DNA of 64,000 bases from Echinarachnius parma (Eukaryota; Echinodermata; Echinoidea; Clypeasteroida; Echinarachniidae): positions 1 through 64,000 of the forward strand of contig JBAMJV010005558.1 in assembly GCA_037951105.1 (NCBI GenBank), given 5' to 3'. This document shows, piece after piece, positions 63,901 through 63,905 of the stretch. The notes beneath the pieces are model-generated. The model did not search any database and was not told where the DNA came from. It saw nothing but the letters and a program-made list of their open reading frames with translations. The position numbers and the translations under genes were made by a program. Position 1 is the stretch's first letter; each line of letters starts with the position of its first letter.

Positions 63901-63905
63901 CAAAC
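907..63905 (-). CDS. MAN2C1: Alpha-mannosidase 2C1 (GH38), 12 internal exons
   Basis: Glycoside hydrolase family 38 exo-alpha-mannosidase of the 2C1 branch, which in animals trims free oligomannose glycans in the cytosol. Twelve exons on the minus strand join in order: 63811-63905, 62041-62218, 60866-61055, 58755-58861, 55554-55757, 54544-54660, 51987-52082, 50935-51026, 48568-48745, 2542-2718, 1288-1380, 907-1064. Every boundary has GT/AG and phases match throughout, giving about 561 codons without a stop. Diagnostic motifs seen: AHIDSAWLWP (zinc His and Asp), [11 protein letters not shown] (catalytic nucleophile Asp), [18 protein letters not shown] and [12 protein letters not shown] (zinc His). 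The family is about 1000 residues, so the first and last exons lie outside the window. The intron at 2719-48567 is about 45.8 kb and holds three TRIM genes on the other strand. No start or stop codon is visible. Confidence 0.95.
1288..1380 (-). CDS. MAN2C1: MAN2C1 exon K
   Basis: 31 codons reading [19 protein letters not shown] then [12 protein letters not shown]. Acceptor TTGTTTGTTTTAG, donor GTAATAATAA. It joins exon J as GSSIRE-VVEDS, as expected for the segment after the zinc His in MAN2C1. The helical, charged sequence is poorly conserved, so support comes mainly from phase, splice sites and position. Confidence 0.8.
1381..2541. repeat. Intron: CAT microsatellite and a TTAAAGTGATCC MITE
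   Basis: 1515-1905 is a compound CAT/CACCAT microsatellite on the plus strand, which creates long artefactual open frames of Asp/Gly, Met/Val, Ser/Pro and Thr/Ile. 2074-2475 is a MITE whose ends read TTAAAGTGATCCATTAAC and its inverse. Confidence 0.7.
2074..2475. mobile_element. MITE with TTAAAGTGATCCATTAAC ends
   Basis: About 400 bp with terminal inverted repeats TTAAAGTGATCCATTAAC ... GTTAATGGATCACTTTAA and no coding capacity. It is the only copy I saw in the window. The TTAA at both tips fits a TTAA target duplication. Confidence 0.65.
2542..2718 (-). CDS. MAN2C1: MAN2C1 exon J (after the giant intron), zinc His
   Basis: 59 codons from [18 protein letters not shown] through [20 protein letters not shown] to [16 protein letters not shown] holds the fourth GH38 zinc ligand (His). 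The acceptor is TACCAG after a TTC-rich tract; the donor is GTGGGTTATG. Phase 0 on both sides. This is the only copy with the full exon: at least six truncated copies follow within the intron (2.9-4.3 kb and 22.5-23.1 kb), all lacking the QFHD part. Confidence 0.95.
2719..4480. repeat. Truncated MAN2C1 exon J copies in ATG/CAT repeats
   Basis: Same-orientation partial copies of exon J at about 2893-2990, 3171-3198 plus 3558-3640, 3846-3915 and 4208-4282. Each keeps the exon start side and a TCTGGTAGG/TCTTGGACTGG acceptor region (minus strand) but stops near GTGGTCAGTC, where the sequence becomes (CAT)n. A direct duplication of about 278 bp links 2711-2990 and 2983-3270. None encodes the zinc-ligand part of exon J, so they are pseudo-exons unless spliced. 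Confidence 0.8.
3199..3557. mobile_element. CAGGGATGCCAG-ended MITE, copy 1
   Basis: Ends CAGGGATGCCAG / CTGGCATCCCTG, flanked by a perfect 6-bp duplication CTTGGA (3193-3198 and 3558-3563). It interrupts an exon J copy whose uninterrupted relatives read TGGAAGAGGACAGCTGG. This copy is longer (359 bp) than the other three (131-144 bp) because it contains a GCGC-rich insert and A/T homopolymers. A truncated duplicate of its left end is at 2922-2957. Confidence 0.85.
4669..6586. mobile_element. hAT-like non-autonomous element
   Basis: 1918 bp with ends CAAGGGCGTTGATT / AATCACGGGCG..ACGCCCCTG and an 8-bp duplication CACCTATA (4661-4668 and 6587-6594). The paralogous segment at about 23690 retains the empty site (CCACCTATACCTATATG), which proves the insertion. 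The 8-bp duplication and CA(A/G)GGGCG tip fit the hAT superfamily. No transposase is seen; the interior is made of other repeats and G/C homopolymers. Confidence 0.8.
5519..6386. repeat. Nested tandem repeat with ATTATGCCTCCG ends
   Basis: Inside the hAT-like element, a block bounded by ATTATGCCTCCG and CGGAGGCATAA contains about five diverged repeats of a unit around TTGAGTCCTGTGACCTTGACC and ends in (CGGA)n followed by a CCTCCGGCCAC..GGAGG hairpin. A related GACCTTTGACC array is at 17327-17930. Confidence 0.6.
6595..7486. repeat. Segment 1 copy of the triplicated upstream block
   Basis: Homologous to 23704-24540 and 37655-38480. It contains the candidate TRIM 5' exon (about 6980-7038) and a conserved but frame-inconsistent stretch near 6660-6860. 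No coding exon is supported. Confidence 0.6.
6980..7038 (+). other. Candidate 5' UTR exon of TRIM copy 1
   Basis: The sequence CACGGAAGTTGTCTTTGTGC followed by a GTGAG donor (7039) is conserved in all three segments, with counterparts ending at 24146 and 38090. A TATAAAG lies at 6971. The TRIM start codons all sit 4 nt after an ATATACAG or ATATTACAG acceptor, so a spliced non-coding first exon is plausible. Copy 1 has a small insertion before the donor (AGCTTGGAATAG). The transcription start is unknown. Confidence 0.4.
7487..8019. mobile_element. MITE, AGGGATAGTTGAG family, copy 1
   Basis: Ends TTAAAGGGATAGTTGAG / CTCAACTATCCCATTAA, about 530 bp, non-coding. The same family occurs at 26408-26971, 35033-35583 and 40344-40909. 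TTAA at both ends is the likely target duplication. Confidence 0.8.
8223..8741 (+). pseudogene. LINE endonuclease, N-terminal part
   Basis: [19 protein letters not shown] starts the endonuclease fold; VVVETFL and [10 protein letters not shown] follow, then [11 protein letters not shown]. The frame is lost near 8720-8740, and the rest of the endonuclease ([12 protein letters not shown]) continues in another frame at 8768. The likely cause is a small deletion near the DIISILPPY codons, so the element is no longer competent on its own. Confidence 0.85.
8768..10621 (+). pseudogene. LINE endonuclease C-term and reverse transcriptase
   Basis: An open frame of 617 codons. [12 protein letters not shown] (residues 3-14) and GTSDHNPF (about 68-75) complete the endonuclease. 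The reverse transcriptase follows: [12 protein letters not shown] (about 302), [21 protein letters not shown] (about 440), [11 protein letters not shown] (about 495) and the catalytic YADD (about 522). It ends at a TGA (10619-10621) inside [17 protein letters not shown], where the frame otherwise continues, so this is a nonsense mutation and not the natural end. Spurious Met starts make the true N-terminus uncertain. Confidence 0.92.
10667..12998. mobile_element. Inverted-repeat element carrying 198-bp satellite
   Basis: Terminal inverted repeats of about 280-290 bp (10667-10956 and 12719-12998) with tips GGGTCAATCCACGTC / GACGTGGATTGACCC. It is flanked by AGCT on both sides, within an original GGTAGCTACC target in the LINE coding region. 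Removing it and one AGCT restores the LINE frame ([11 protein letters not shown]). The interior holds the 198-bp tandem array. No transposase is seen, so it is non-autonomous. The 4-bp duplication does not by itself identify the superfamily. Confidence 0.88.
11276..12718 (+). repeat. 198-bp satellite array, about 7.3 monomers
   Basis: The landmark CAGAYATTYRCCTATATTTTC recurs at 11276, 11474, 11672, 11870, 12068, 12266, 12464 and 12662, exactly 198 bp apart. Monomers carry CTGTTCTTCAGGGAATTGG, GGTCGTAAACACACTG and GCTACCGGAACGTTTAA. The first monomer is the most diverged. 198 is a multiple of three, but I see no long open frame. Confidence 0.95.
13003..13515 (+). pseudogene. LINE C-terminal region after the insertion
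   Basis: The frame resumes as [19 protein letters not shown], then [20 protein letters not shown] and [12 protein letters not shown], ending [12 protein letters not shown] with a TAG stop. This is the usual post-RT domain of Jockey/CR1-type LINEs. A (TTTAA)n tract (13529-13553) and about 130 bp of 3' UTR follow. Confidence 0.88.
13737..14055. mobile_element. Long-inverted-repeat MITE, TAATGGAAATAATCAATG
   Basis: Arms of about 75 bp (TAATGGAAATAATCAATG..CTGCTATGTTTTCCAA and its inverse) surround a short spacer. Copies lie at 26007-26310 and 39940-40250, and a partial one near 415. It sits inside a larger repeat with TTAAAGGGAAA / TTTCCTTTAA ends. Confidence 0.7.
14149..14902. mobile_element. 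CCCTAA-ended TTAA element, copy 1
   Basis: Tips CCCTAAGTAG / CTATTTAGGG, flanked by CTAA (14145-14148, presumably mutated TTAA) and TTAA (14903-14906). Subterminal G/C homopolymer runs surround CCATAATG. Segments 2 and 3 keep the empty site (TTCGGCTTTCCTTTAAGTTT). The TTAA target and CCC tip fit piggyBac-type non-autonomous elements. Confidence 0.8.
14962..15343. mobile_element. MITE, AGGGACATAGTAACATT family, copy 1
   Basis: Ends TTAAAGGGACATAGTAAC / GTTACTAGATCCCTTTAA, about 380 bp. Other copies are at 31382-31763 and, inverted, at 36114-36458. A fragment of the right end is near 50868. Confidence 0.78.
15568..17415 (+). CDS. TRIM (RBCC) protein copy 1, C-terminus replaced
   Basis: 615 codons. 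RING C3HC4: C14, C17, C29, H31, C34, C37, C53, C56, within CGHTFCKVC and CPIC. B-box 1: C90, C93, C105, C108, C113, C116, H120, H129. B-box 2: C148, H151, C160, C163, C168, C171, H176, H181. A coiled coil spans about 190-290 and a repeat-rich propeller-like region about 380-590. RING-B-box proteins are usually E3 ubiquitin ligases. Compared with copy 3, the last native residues are FPLANYL; the expected [21 protein letters not shown] tail is missing and about 25 codons are read from a 157-bp tandem repeat. It probably still makes a protein with a damaged last blade. The ATG follows a conserved CAG acceptor-like site. Confidence 0.88.
   Translation: MASADAVVTQSLECCLCFDYFSEPKFLSCGHTFCKVCLDHLYECHPQQNKISCPICRQITKINNGDTSKLQTNILINSMVDDVKSAKRSCTLCDPEDKSAAVQYCAQCDEYMCDPCAVAHGKFKKTTKHEVVSMDDVKKGKVKVKRFCTKHPEEEKLYVCTSCRVSICFRCRVIDHGKPDHEIKEVSDYKKTIQQQIISLQTKATTRIATIKVHADLVKEQEAVVEVELDQRIAEINQSYEEAVKHLTRQRNDLIDRCKQVKAFRIAQLEKIKETDDKEMCCIQSASELVGNGIKALLEGQTLAVHNTICCDLEKMLDESQPDATKPKFIADCAKQVKFIKSGPPNSLGDLRLPGWLLEKVNTFPLPQDGLKDVPPLPDGKVVIGYEGGQAIEMFTVDGPQETVPRSVMFISVLSDSRYIAVESITNEITLCTQAWEKLNVQFNTLSFNDGHFGGMCVDRDDNIYVGYPIKDKILVFRPEGGAPIREVPCHGCMPREICHMTHSKRLVVCDRLKSVRVIDDMDEEGTILHLIQMDCQFTRTAVLKDDSILIACSANGLLNIELYTKDLKRIRTVLKDFPLANYLQKMQGWKVINPNRPLQVKFHIDPHLTFDLLI
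17327..17930 (+). repeat. 157-bp tandem repeat fused to TRIM copy 1
   Basis: The unit ATGCAGGGTTGGAAAGTTAT begins at 17327, 17483, 17640 and 17797 (spacing 156-157) and contains GACCTTTGACC motifs. The array ends in a (GGAC)n-type run and CCTACGGTGGGCTCGACAAA. It replaces the TRIM 3' coding end and 3' UTR; the native tail is not found downstream. Confidence 0.88.
20610..20741. mobile_element. CAGGGATGCCAG-ended MITE, copy 2
   Basis: Left end CAGGGATACCAG, right end CTGGCATCCC with the last bases mutated. The interior has GCCTGAAAA repeats like the other copies. The target duplication is not recognisable. Confidence 0.65.
20897..21040. mobile_element. CAGGGATGCCAG-ended MITE, copy 3
   Basis: 144 bp between CATAGG (20891-20896) and CATAGG (21041-21046). 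The host repeat at about 49530 (opposite strand) keeps the empty site ACCATAGGGTATTATGTG with a single CATAGG, so the duplication is exactly 6 bp. Confidence 0.9.
21072..21742. mobile_element. TA-flanked element with CCGTAAAACTC ends
   Basis: About 670 bp, tips CCGTAAAACTCTGTGTATA and its inverse, flanked by TA (21070-21071 and 21743-21744). The same host repeat near 49515 has a single TA (GGATATCC), so TA is the target duplication, as in Tc1/mariner/pogo elements. A related degraded interior is near 56130-57210. Confidence 0.78.
22033..22270 (+). repeat. (TG)n-rich tract, segment 1
   Basis: TGTG/TGCG/CATG-rich tract starting 60 bp after GATGAATAAAATCATTAGAT. The homologous tracts are at 34641-34815 and 46405-46612. 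All produce long Cys/Val or His/Thr frames that are low-complexity artefacts. Confidence 0.85.
22391..23520. repeat. Segment 1/2 junction with MAN2C1 exon J copies
   Basis: ATG microsatellites alternate with three truncated exon J copies (about 22523-22622, 22782-22805, 22980-23085), in the same orientation as the real exon. 23209-23370 looks like a LINE 3' end on the minus strand (TTTATTTTATTTCAACC). No complete exon. Confidence 0.75.
24088..24146 (+). other. Candidate 5' UTR exon of TRIM copy 2
   Basis: Contains CACGGAAGTTGTCTTTGTGC and ends CAACAAG followed by a consensus GTGAGT donor at 24147. The acceptor would be the ATATACAG at 27144, just before AGCCATGG. The start is undefined. Confidence 0.42.
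24561..25912. mobile_element. Element with TACCGTAAACCGGGGTGAC ends, segment 2
   Basis: About 1.35 kb. Both ends and two internal sites carry GGGGTGACTTTTGCC or its inverse. No coding capacity. A near-identical copy sits at the same place in segment 3 (38506-39849). Segment 1 lacks it (TTTGCAGTTACCTTTTAAAG near 7472), so it dates the duplications. Confidence 0.82.
26408..26971. mobile_element. MITE, AGGGATAGTTGAG family, copy 2
   Basis: Ends TTTAAAGAGATAGTTGAG / CTCAACTATCCCTTTAA. It is at the same position as the segment 3 copy at 40344-40909, so the two derive from one insertion followed by duplication. Confidence 0.8.
27149..30302 (+). pseudogene. TRIM (RBCC) copy 2, split by a LINE insertion
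   Basis: 27149-28301 encodes the intact RING ([13 protein letters not shown]), both B-boxes, coiled coil and the start of the C-terminal region up to LPDGRVAI. A 1.32-kb antisense LINE fragment (28302-29624) interrupts [15 protein letters not shown], and the rest of the propeller-like domain resumes at 29625 and ends in VFNKI with TAA at 30300. Read through, the first part would give an RBCC protein of about 405 residues with about 20 LINE-derived residues at its end. Both halves have stayed open, so the insertion looks recent. AATAAA occurs at 30399. Closer to copy 3 ([19 protein letters not shown]) than to copy 1. Confidence 0.9.
28302..29624 (-). mobile_element. 5'-truncated LINE fragment inside TRIM copy 2
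   Basis: On the minus strand it starts at the reverse transcriptase LFADDTNIF motif, continues through [19 protein letters not shown] and [11 protein letters not shown] to [12 protein letters not shown], then a 3' UTR ending in an AAAAC/AAATA-rich tail at 28302-28330. Everything upstream of FADD is missing, typical of 5' truncation in target-primed insertion. It is a different family from the LINE at 8071. A related 3' UTR piece is at 56507-56830. Confidence 0.9.
30472..30785. mobile_element. MITE with AGGGGGATGTTTTACAAAG ends
   Basis: About 314 bp with long inverted ends: AGTTGAACTTAAC and GTTAAGTTCAACT arms, and outer AGGGGGATGTTTTACAAAG / CTTTGTGAAACACCCCCCT. The corresponding stretch after TRIM copy 3 lacks it. 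Confidence 0.7.
31382..31763. mobile_element. MITE, AGGGACATAGTAACATT family, copy 2
   Basis: TTAAAGGGACTTAGTAACAT to CTAGATTCCTTTAA. Same family as 14962-15343. The segment 3 counterpart (near 43775, GTGTCATTAAGGACCTAC) has a single TTAA, an empty site. Confidence 0.8.
32058..32677. mobile_element. CCCTAA-ended TTAA element, copy 2
   Basis: Tips CCCTAATCAGGCCGGG / CCAGGCCTGGTTAGGG, flanked by ATAA (mutated) and TTAA (32678-32681), with G and C runs next to GTGGATTCCACC. Same family as 52715-53471. Confidence 0.78.
33933..34281. mobile_element. AGGGATGCCTGTAAAG TTAA element
   Basis: Left tip AGGGATGCCTGTAAAGTGTC, right end GACACTTTACAGGTGCATCT, flanked by TTAA and ATAA. Segment 1 keeps the empty site (CACTGCTTAAGATAATTCAT near 20508). 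A related diverged repeat lies at 43359-43505. Confidence 0.72.
34641..34815 (+). repeat. (TG)n tract, segment 2
   Basis: GTGTGTGT-rich tract homologous to 22033-22270 and 46405-46612. Low-complexity frames only. Confidence 0.85.
35033..35583. mobile_element. MITE, AGGGATAGTTGAG family, copy 3
   Basis: Ends TTTAAAGGGATAGTTGAG / CTCGACTATCCCTTTAA. Segment 3 at about 46818 (AATGTTTAACC) lacks it, so it inserted after segments 2 and 3 separated. Confidence 0.8.
36118..36454. mobile_element. MITE, AGGGACATAGTAACATT family, inverted copy
   Basis: Flanked by TTAA (36114-36117 and 36455-36458). Segment 3 keeps the empty site ATTGCTTAATCTTATG near 47224 with a single TTAA. This is the clearest proof of a TTAA target for this family. 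Confidence 0.85.
36780..37530. repeat. Segment 2/3 junction: exon I copies and tetranucleotide runs
   Basis: 36822-36866 and 37350-37452 are same-orientation fragments of MAN2C1 exon I. Between them lie (GAAC)n and (GAAA)n at about 36957-37060 and (GGTC)n at about 37148-37290. 37457-37530 is (AATC)n. The exon fragments keep either the middle or the donor-side end of exon I (donor side reads AGAG/GTTGG). Confidence 0.8.
37148..37316 (+). repeat. (GGTC)n tetranucleotide array
   Basis: About 160 bp of GGTC repeats with occasional CAGTC variants. Its reverse complement (GACC/CGAC)n occurs at 48311-48453 at the homologous place beside the real exon I. Confidence 0.95.
38032..38090 (+). other. Candidate 5' UTR exon of TRIM copy 3
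   Basis: Ends CTTCAACAAG followed by a GTGAGTTCTC donor at 38091; nearly identical to 24088-24146. The matching acceptor TATTACAG ends at 41083. No in-frame coding is required since the ATG lies 4 nt into the next exon. Confidence 0.42.
38506..39849. mobile_element. Element with TACCGTAAACCGGGGTGAC ends, segment 3
   Basis: Counterpart of 24561-25912, differing by scattered substitutions and a poly(A) length change near 39650. Its presence only in segments 2 and 3 supports their later duplication. Confidence 0.82.
40344..40909. mobile_element. MITE, AGGGATAGTTGAG family, copy 4
   Basis: Positional counterpart of 26408-26971 in segment 3, with matching ends and length. Confidence 0.8.
41088..42911 (+). 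CDS. TRIM (RBCC) protein copy 3, intact
   Basis: 607 codons in one exon, start in AGAGCCATGG. RING with [16 protein letters not shown] and CPICRQ; B-box 1 ([21 protein letters not shown]); B-box 2 ([21 protein letters not shown]); charged coiled coil about 190-300; C-terminal propeller-like repeats ([33 protein letters not shown]) ending [20 protein letters not shown]. The C-terminus resembles NHL/TRIM2-3-type propellers but I do not see canonical NHL motifs. Probably a RING E3 ligase; the substrate is unknown. It lies antisense within a MAN2C1 intron and is the best candidate for the functional parent of the array. The AATAAA found after copy 2 is not conserved at the same spot here. Confidence 0.92.
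   Translation: MASADAVVTQSLECCLCFDYFSEPKFLSCGHTFCKVCLDHLYECHPQQKKISCPICRQITKINNGDTSKLKTNILIKSMVEDVKSAKRSCTLCDPDDKSAAIQYCAQCDEYMCDPCTVAHGKFKKTTKHEVVSMDDVKRGKVKVKRFCTKHPEEEKLYVCTSCRVSICFRCRVIDHSKPKHKIKEVSDYKKTIQKQIKSLQTKATTKIATIKAHADLVREQEAVVEVELDQKIAEINQSYEEAVKHLTRQRNDLIDRCKQEKASHIAQLEKIKESDDKEMRCIRSASELVGNGIKALLEGQTLAVHNTICCDLEKMLDENHPDAKQPKSIADRAKRVKFIKSGTPNGLGDLQLPDWQLEEVNTFPLSHDDPSDVLPLPDGRVAVGYDGGQAIEMLTVDGPQETVLRGVEVRCVSVLSDSRYIVVESNTKITLYTQAWEKLNVQFNHNGHSGSMCVDRDDNIYVGYEINDEILVFRPEGGAPIKVIPCRGSMSVEICHMNHIRRLVVRAGSKSVRVIDDMDEKGTILHHIQMDGQFNTCIAVLEDDSILIACRKDDLLNIVLYTKDLKRIRAILKDFPMAKYLKKLVELPTGEIAVVSADQFMVFHKI
44549..44636. repeat. Near-perfect inverted repeat (hairpin)
   Basis: Arms GTAAATGCAACGCACTCAAGG..TTTTCTC and the exact inverse, about 30 bp each, surround a loop of about 28 bp (GGCTTACGCCTCGTGCGATG). 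Outer sequence TTACACGGTC..CACGTGTATT is only loosely symmetric. Confidence 0.85.
45408..45943. mobile_element. CCCTAA-ended TTAA element, copy 3
   Basis: Tips CCCTAATCCCATTGGG / CCTAATGGGATTAGGG, TTAA at 45404-45407 and 45944-45947. Segment 1 keeps the exact empty site, ATACATTAATGAGATAAA (TTAA at 20086-20089). Subterminal runs of G and C surround GGCCTTTTTGGCC. Confidence 0.92.
46856..47115. mobile_element. MITE with TGTGACCGGCTAAAGC ends, copy 2
   Basis: 260 bp flanked by TA. Segment 2 lacks it (ATTAATATAATGTAATGG near 36002). Same family as 612-863 and 58484-58724. Confidence 0.85.
47344..47776. mobile_element. MITE with GTGACCTTACA ends
   Basis: 433 bp with tips GTGACCTTACAC / TGTAAGGTCAC, flanked by AAGT (47340-47343 and 47777-47780). 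Segment 2 keeps the empty site AGGTACAAGTATGCTG near 36611. Confidence 0.82.
48205..48455 (+). repeat. (AATC)n and (CGAC)n arrays beside exon I
   Basis: 48205-48310 is AATC/GATC-rich; 48311-48453 is (GACC/CGAC)n, creating long Thr-Asp-Arg-Pro frames. The array lies about 110 bp from the donor side of exon I. Confidence 0.95.
48568..48745 (-). CDS. MAN2C1: MAN2C1 exon I (before the giant intron)
   Basis: Reads (D)[19 protein letters not shown] through [19 protein letters not shown] to [10 protein letters not shown]. Acceptor ATTGGCAG, donor GTTGGTTTAT (non-consensus after GT). It ends in phase 0 and joins exon J 45.8 kb away. Fragments of this exon occur inside the intron at 36822-36866, 37350-37452 and 48152-48185. 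Confidence 0.94.
48805..48947. mobile_element. CAGGGATGCCAG-ended MITE, copy 4
   Basis: 143 bp, CAGGGATACCAG to CTGGCATCCCTG, flanked by AAAGGG on both sides (48799-48804 and 48948-48953). Third independent 6-bp duplication for this family. Confidence 0.9.
50193..50746. mobile_element. Element with TAGRGGCAC..GATTTTCCG ends
   Basis: 554 bp between GTACTG (50187-50192) and GTACTG (50747-50752). Ends TAGAGGCACGGATTTTCCG / CGGAAAATCAGTGCCCCTA. The interior repeats GCGGAAAATC and AACGGAA, with an A-run followed by a T-run (50267-50346) that can fold back. Confidence 0.8.
50935..51026 (-). CDS. MAN2C1: MAN2C1 exon H
   Basis: Reads [16 protein letters not shown] then [14 protein letters not shown], ending in phase 2 (GA). 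Acceptor TGTTGCCAG, donor GTAAGTCCCC, a strong consensus. The GDGGGGP glycine run is typical of MAN2C1-type GH38. A copy of the 5' half with its acceptor lies at 51144-51198. Confidence 0.93.
51027..51986. repeat. Intron G-H: exon echoes, ATC microsatellite
   Basis: 51144-51198 is a copy of the 5' half of exon H; 51836-51885 is a copy of the 3' half of exon G. Between them are an ATC microsatellite (51290-51560), a TTGGTCTAC-bounded repeat (51605-51825) and a short CCCTAA-rich stretch (51690-51745). 51920-51975 is (ATC)n. Confidence 0.7.
51987..52082 (-). CDS. MAN2C1: MAN2C1 exon G
   Basis: 32 codons reading [18 protein letters not shown] then [14 protein letters not shown], phase 0 at both ends. 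Acceptor ATTCTCAG, donor GTGAGAAAAC. A truncated copy of its 3' half with the same donor lies at 51836-51885, separated from the exon by a CAT microsatellite. Confidence 0.93.
52215..52405. repeat. Tandem palindromic repeat AGTCCTGAAAAGGACT
   Basis: About eight imperfect units of 22-27 bp, each a small palindrome (AGTCCT, 3-5 nt, AAGGACT) followed by GTTGGT. Transcribed from either strand it would form a row of hairpins. Confidence 0.85.
52715..53471. mobile_element. CCCTAA-ended TTAA element, copy 4
   Basis: Tips CCCTAACCAGGCCGGG / CCCGGCCTGGTTAGGG with TTAA at 52711-52714 and 53472-53475. Close relative of the 32058-32677 copy (both have GGTGGATTCCACC- or GGTGGAATCCACC-like subterminal motifs and poly-G/C runs). 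Confidence 0.85.
53807..54251. mobile_element. MITE with TTAAAGGGGACCACC ends, copy 1
   Basis: Ends TTAAAGGGTACCACCACCC / CCGGTGGTCCCCTTTAA. An inverted copy lies at 63036-63472. Both share flanking sequence (GCAACTTTCCTCTTTTTTTT), so the repeat unit is larger than the MITE. Confidence 0.75.
54250..54476 (+). repeat. 28-bp minisatellite, eight units
   Basis: Unit AAGTACTCTATTACCATTGC plus GTGCAATC, units starting at 54250, 54278, 54306, 54334 (31 bp), 54365, 54393, 54421 and 54449. A single related unit lies at 53728 left of the MITE, so the MITE probably inserted into this array. Confidence 0.95.
54544..54660 (-). CDS. MAN2C1: MAN2C1 exon F
   Basis: 39 codons reading [19 protein letters not shown] then [20 protein letters not shown], one of the most conserved GH38 stretches. 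The acceptor is CCCCTTAG after a C-rich tract; the donor is GTGAGTATTT. Phase 0 at both ends. A copy of its 5' half lies at 55095-55157, and a 28-bp tandem array starts about 67 bp beyond its donor. Confidence 0.95.
54661..55553. repeat. Intron E-F: exon F echo and microsatellite
   Basis: 55095-55157 copies the 5' half of exon F including its CTAAGGGGGAGGGG acceptor side, with an inserted GTACATGTAT variant. 55360-55545 is an ATC/GTC-type microsatellite. Otherwise nothing recognisable. Confidence 0.7.
55554..55757 (-). CDS. MAN2C1: MAN2C1 exon E with catalytic nucleophile
   Basis: Exactly 68 codons, from [18 protein letters not shown] to [27 protein letters not shown] contains the GH38 nucleophile Asp, which is also a zinc ligand in the family. 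Acceptor GTCTAATCAG, donor GTTAGTAAAG. Both edges are phase 0. The downstream intron side is an ATC-type microsatellite. Of the nine exons in the right cluster this is the only one for which I saw no truncated copy. Confidence 0.95.
56507..56830 (-). mobile_element. LINE 3' end fragment
   Basis: On the minus strand it ends in an AAATAAACAAAC tail. GCAGGAGACCACATG and TGGCCTCTGCCG resemble 28545-28600, the 3' UTR of the LINE in TRIM copy 2. No coding part is recognisable. Confidence 0.6.
57426..57940. mobile_element. Mariner-type MITE, CAGGGTGGCC ends
   Basis: 515 bp, ends CAGGGTGGCCCAAAAAAACC / TTTTTTGGGGCCACCCTG, flanked by TA. The arms continue (GGAACGGGGCACTTCCCAAA). A truncated copy starts at 18776. 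Confidence 0.82.
58484..58724. mobile_element. MITE with TGTGACCGGCTATAGC ends, copy 3
   Basis: Left end intact, right end reads GGTTTTGCTATAGCTCATATG, so the last bases of the inverted repeat are missing. It ends about 30 bp from the donor of exon D. Confidence 0.72.
58755..58861 (-). CDS. MAN2C1: MAN2C1 exon D
   Basis: Completes [19 protein letters not shown], then [21 protein letters not shown]. The phase-1 G of exon C plus CG gives the Ala codon. Acceptor ATCCCCAG, donor GTAATCTC. It continues the N-terminal part of the (beta/alpha) catalytic barrel. Two copies of its 5' end occur at 58970-59006 and 59207-59250. Confidence 0.95.
58862..60865. repeat. Intron C-D: exon echoes, CACGTG motifs, microsatellite
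   Basis: 58970-59006 and 59207-59250 copy the 5' end of exon D. 59355-60140 holds four GTCACACACGTGACC motifs. 60146-60225 and 60518-60612 copy the 3' part of exon C; the second keeps its GTAAAGATG donor. 60280-60517 and 60615-60865 are CAT/CACCAT microsatellites. Confidence 0.75.
59714..60129. repeat. Four copies of GTCACACACGTGACC
   Basis: Exact 15-mers at 59714-59728, 59739-59753, 59936-59950 and 60115-60129. Each contains a CACGTG E-box. The intervening sequence is AT-rich and unrelated. Confidence 0.9.
60866..61055 (-). CDS. MAN2C1: MAN2C1 exon C with zinc HID motif
   Basis: Begins [20 protein letters not shown] and ends [11 protein letters not shown] plus one base of the next codon. 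The His and Asp of HID are the first two zinc ligands of GH38 enzymes. Acceptor GTACATAG, donor GTAAAGGTGA. The donor opens directly onto a (CAT)n microsatellite. Two truncated copies carrying its 3' part (60146-60225 and 60518-60612) and one carrying its 5' part (61159-61276) flank it. Confidence 0.95.
61056..62040. repeat. Intron B-C: exon echoes
   Basis: 61159-61276 is a copy of the 5' part of exon C with its acceptor side; 61653-61740 is a copy of the 3' half of exon B retaining the GT next to its end. The remainder has C-runs at 61490-61512 and nothing else recognisable. Confidence 0.75.
62041..62218 (-). CDS. MAN2C1: MAN2C1 exon B
   Basis: Reads [17 protein letters not shown], continues through [16 protein letters not shown], and ends [11 protein letters not shown]. 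This is the MAN2C1 segment just before the catalytic domain. The acceptor is TTGTCAG and the donor GTATGAAC; it ends in phase 0. Degenerate copies of its 5' part follow at about 62545-62586, 62690-62725 and 62833-62860, and a copy of its 3' half lies at 61653-61740. Confidence 0.92.
62219..63810. repeat. Intron A-B: exon echoes and an inverted MITE
   Basis: Degenerate copies of the first part of exon B (ATGGAGTTGCATGCC..CTTCATGTGACTG) recur about every 140-150 bp at 62402, 62545, 62690 and 62833. An exon A fragment is at 62956-62995, and a TTAAAGGGGACCACC MITE at 63036-63472. Confidence 0.75.
63036..63472. mobile_element. MITE with TTAAAGGGGACCACC ends, inverted copy
   Basis: Ends TTAAAGGGGACCACCAGG / GGTGGTACCCTTTAA. 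Inverted relative to 53807-54251. The interior matches (TTTGTTTATGAATTACA, CGCATGAACGCATG). Confidence 0.78.
63811..63905 (-). CDS. MAN2C1: MAN2C1 exon A (first exon in window)
   Basis: Reads [17 protein letters not shown] then [14 protein letters not shown], matching the linker before the GH38 catalytic domain in MAN2C1. The acceptor is a C-rich tract ending CCCCAG before GTTTGG; the donor is GTGAATTGGA. It ends in phase 2 (AG), completed by T of exon B to give Ser. A partial copy of its 3' portion lies at about 62956-62995. Confidence 0.85.
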
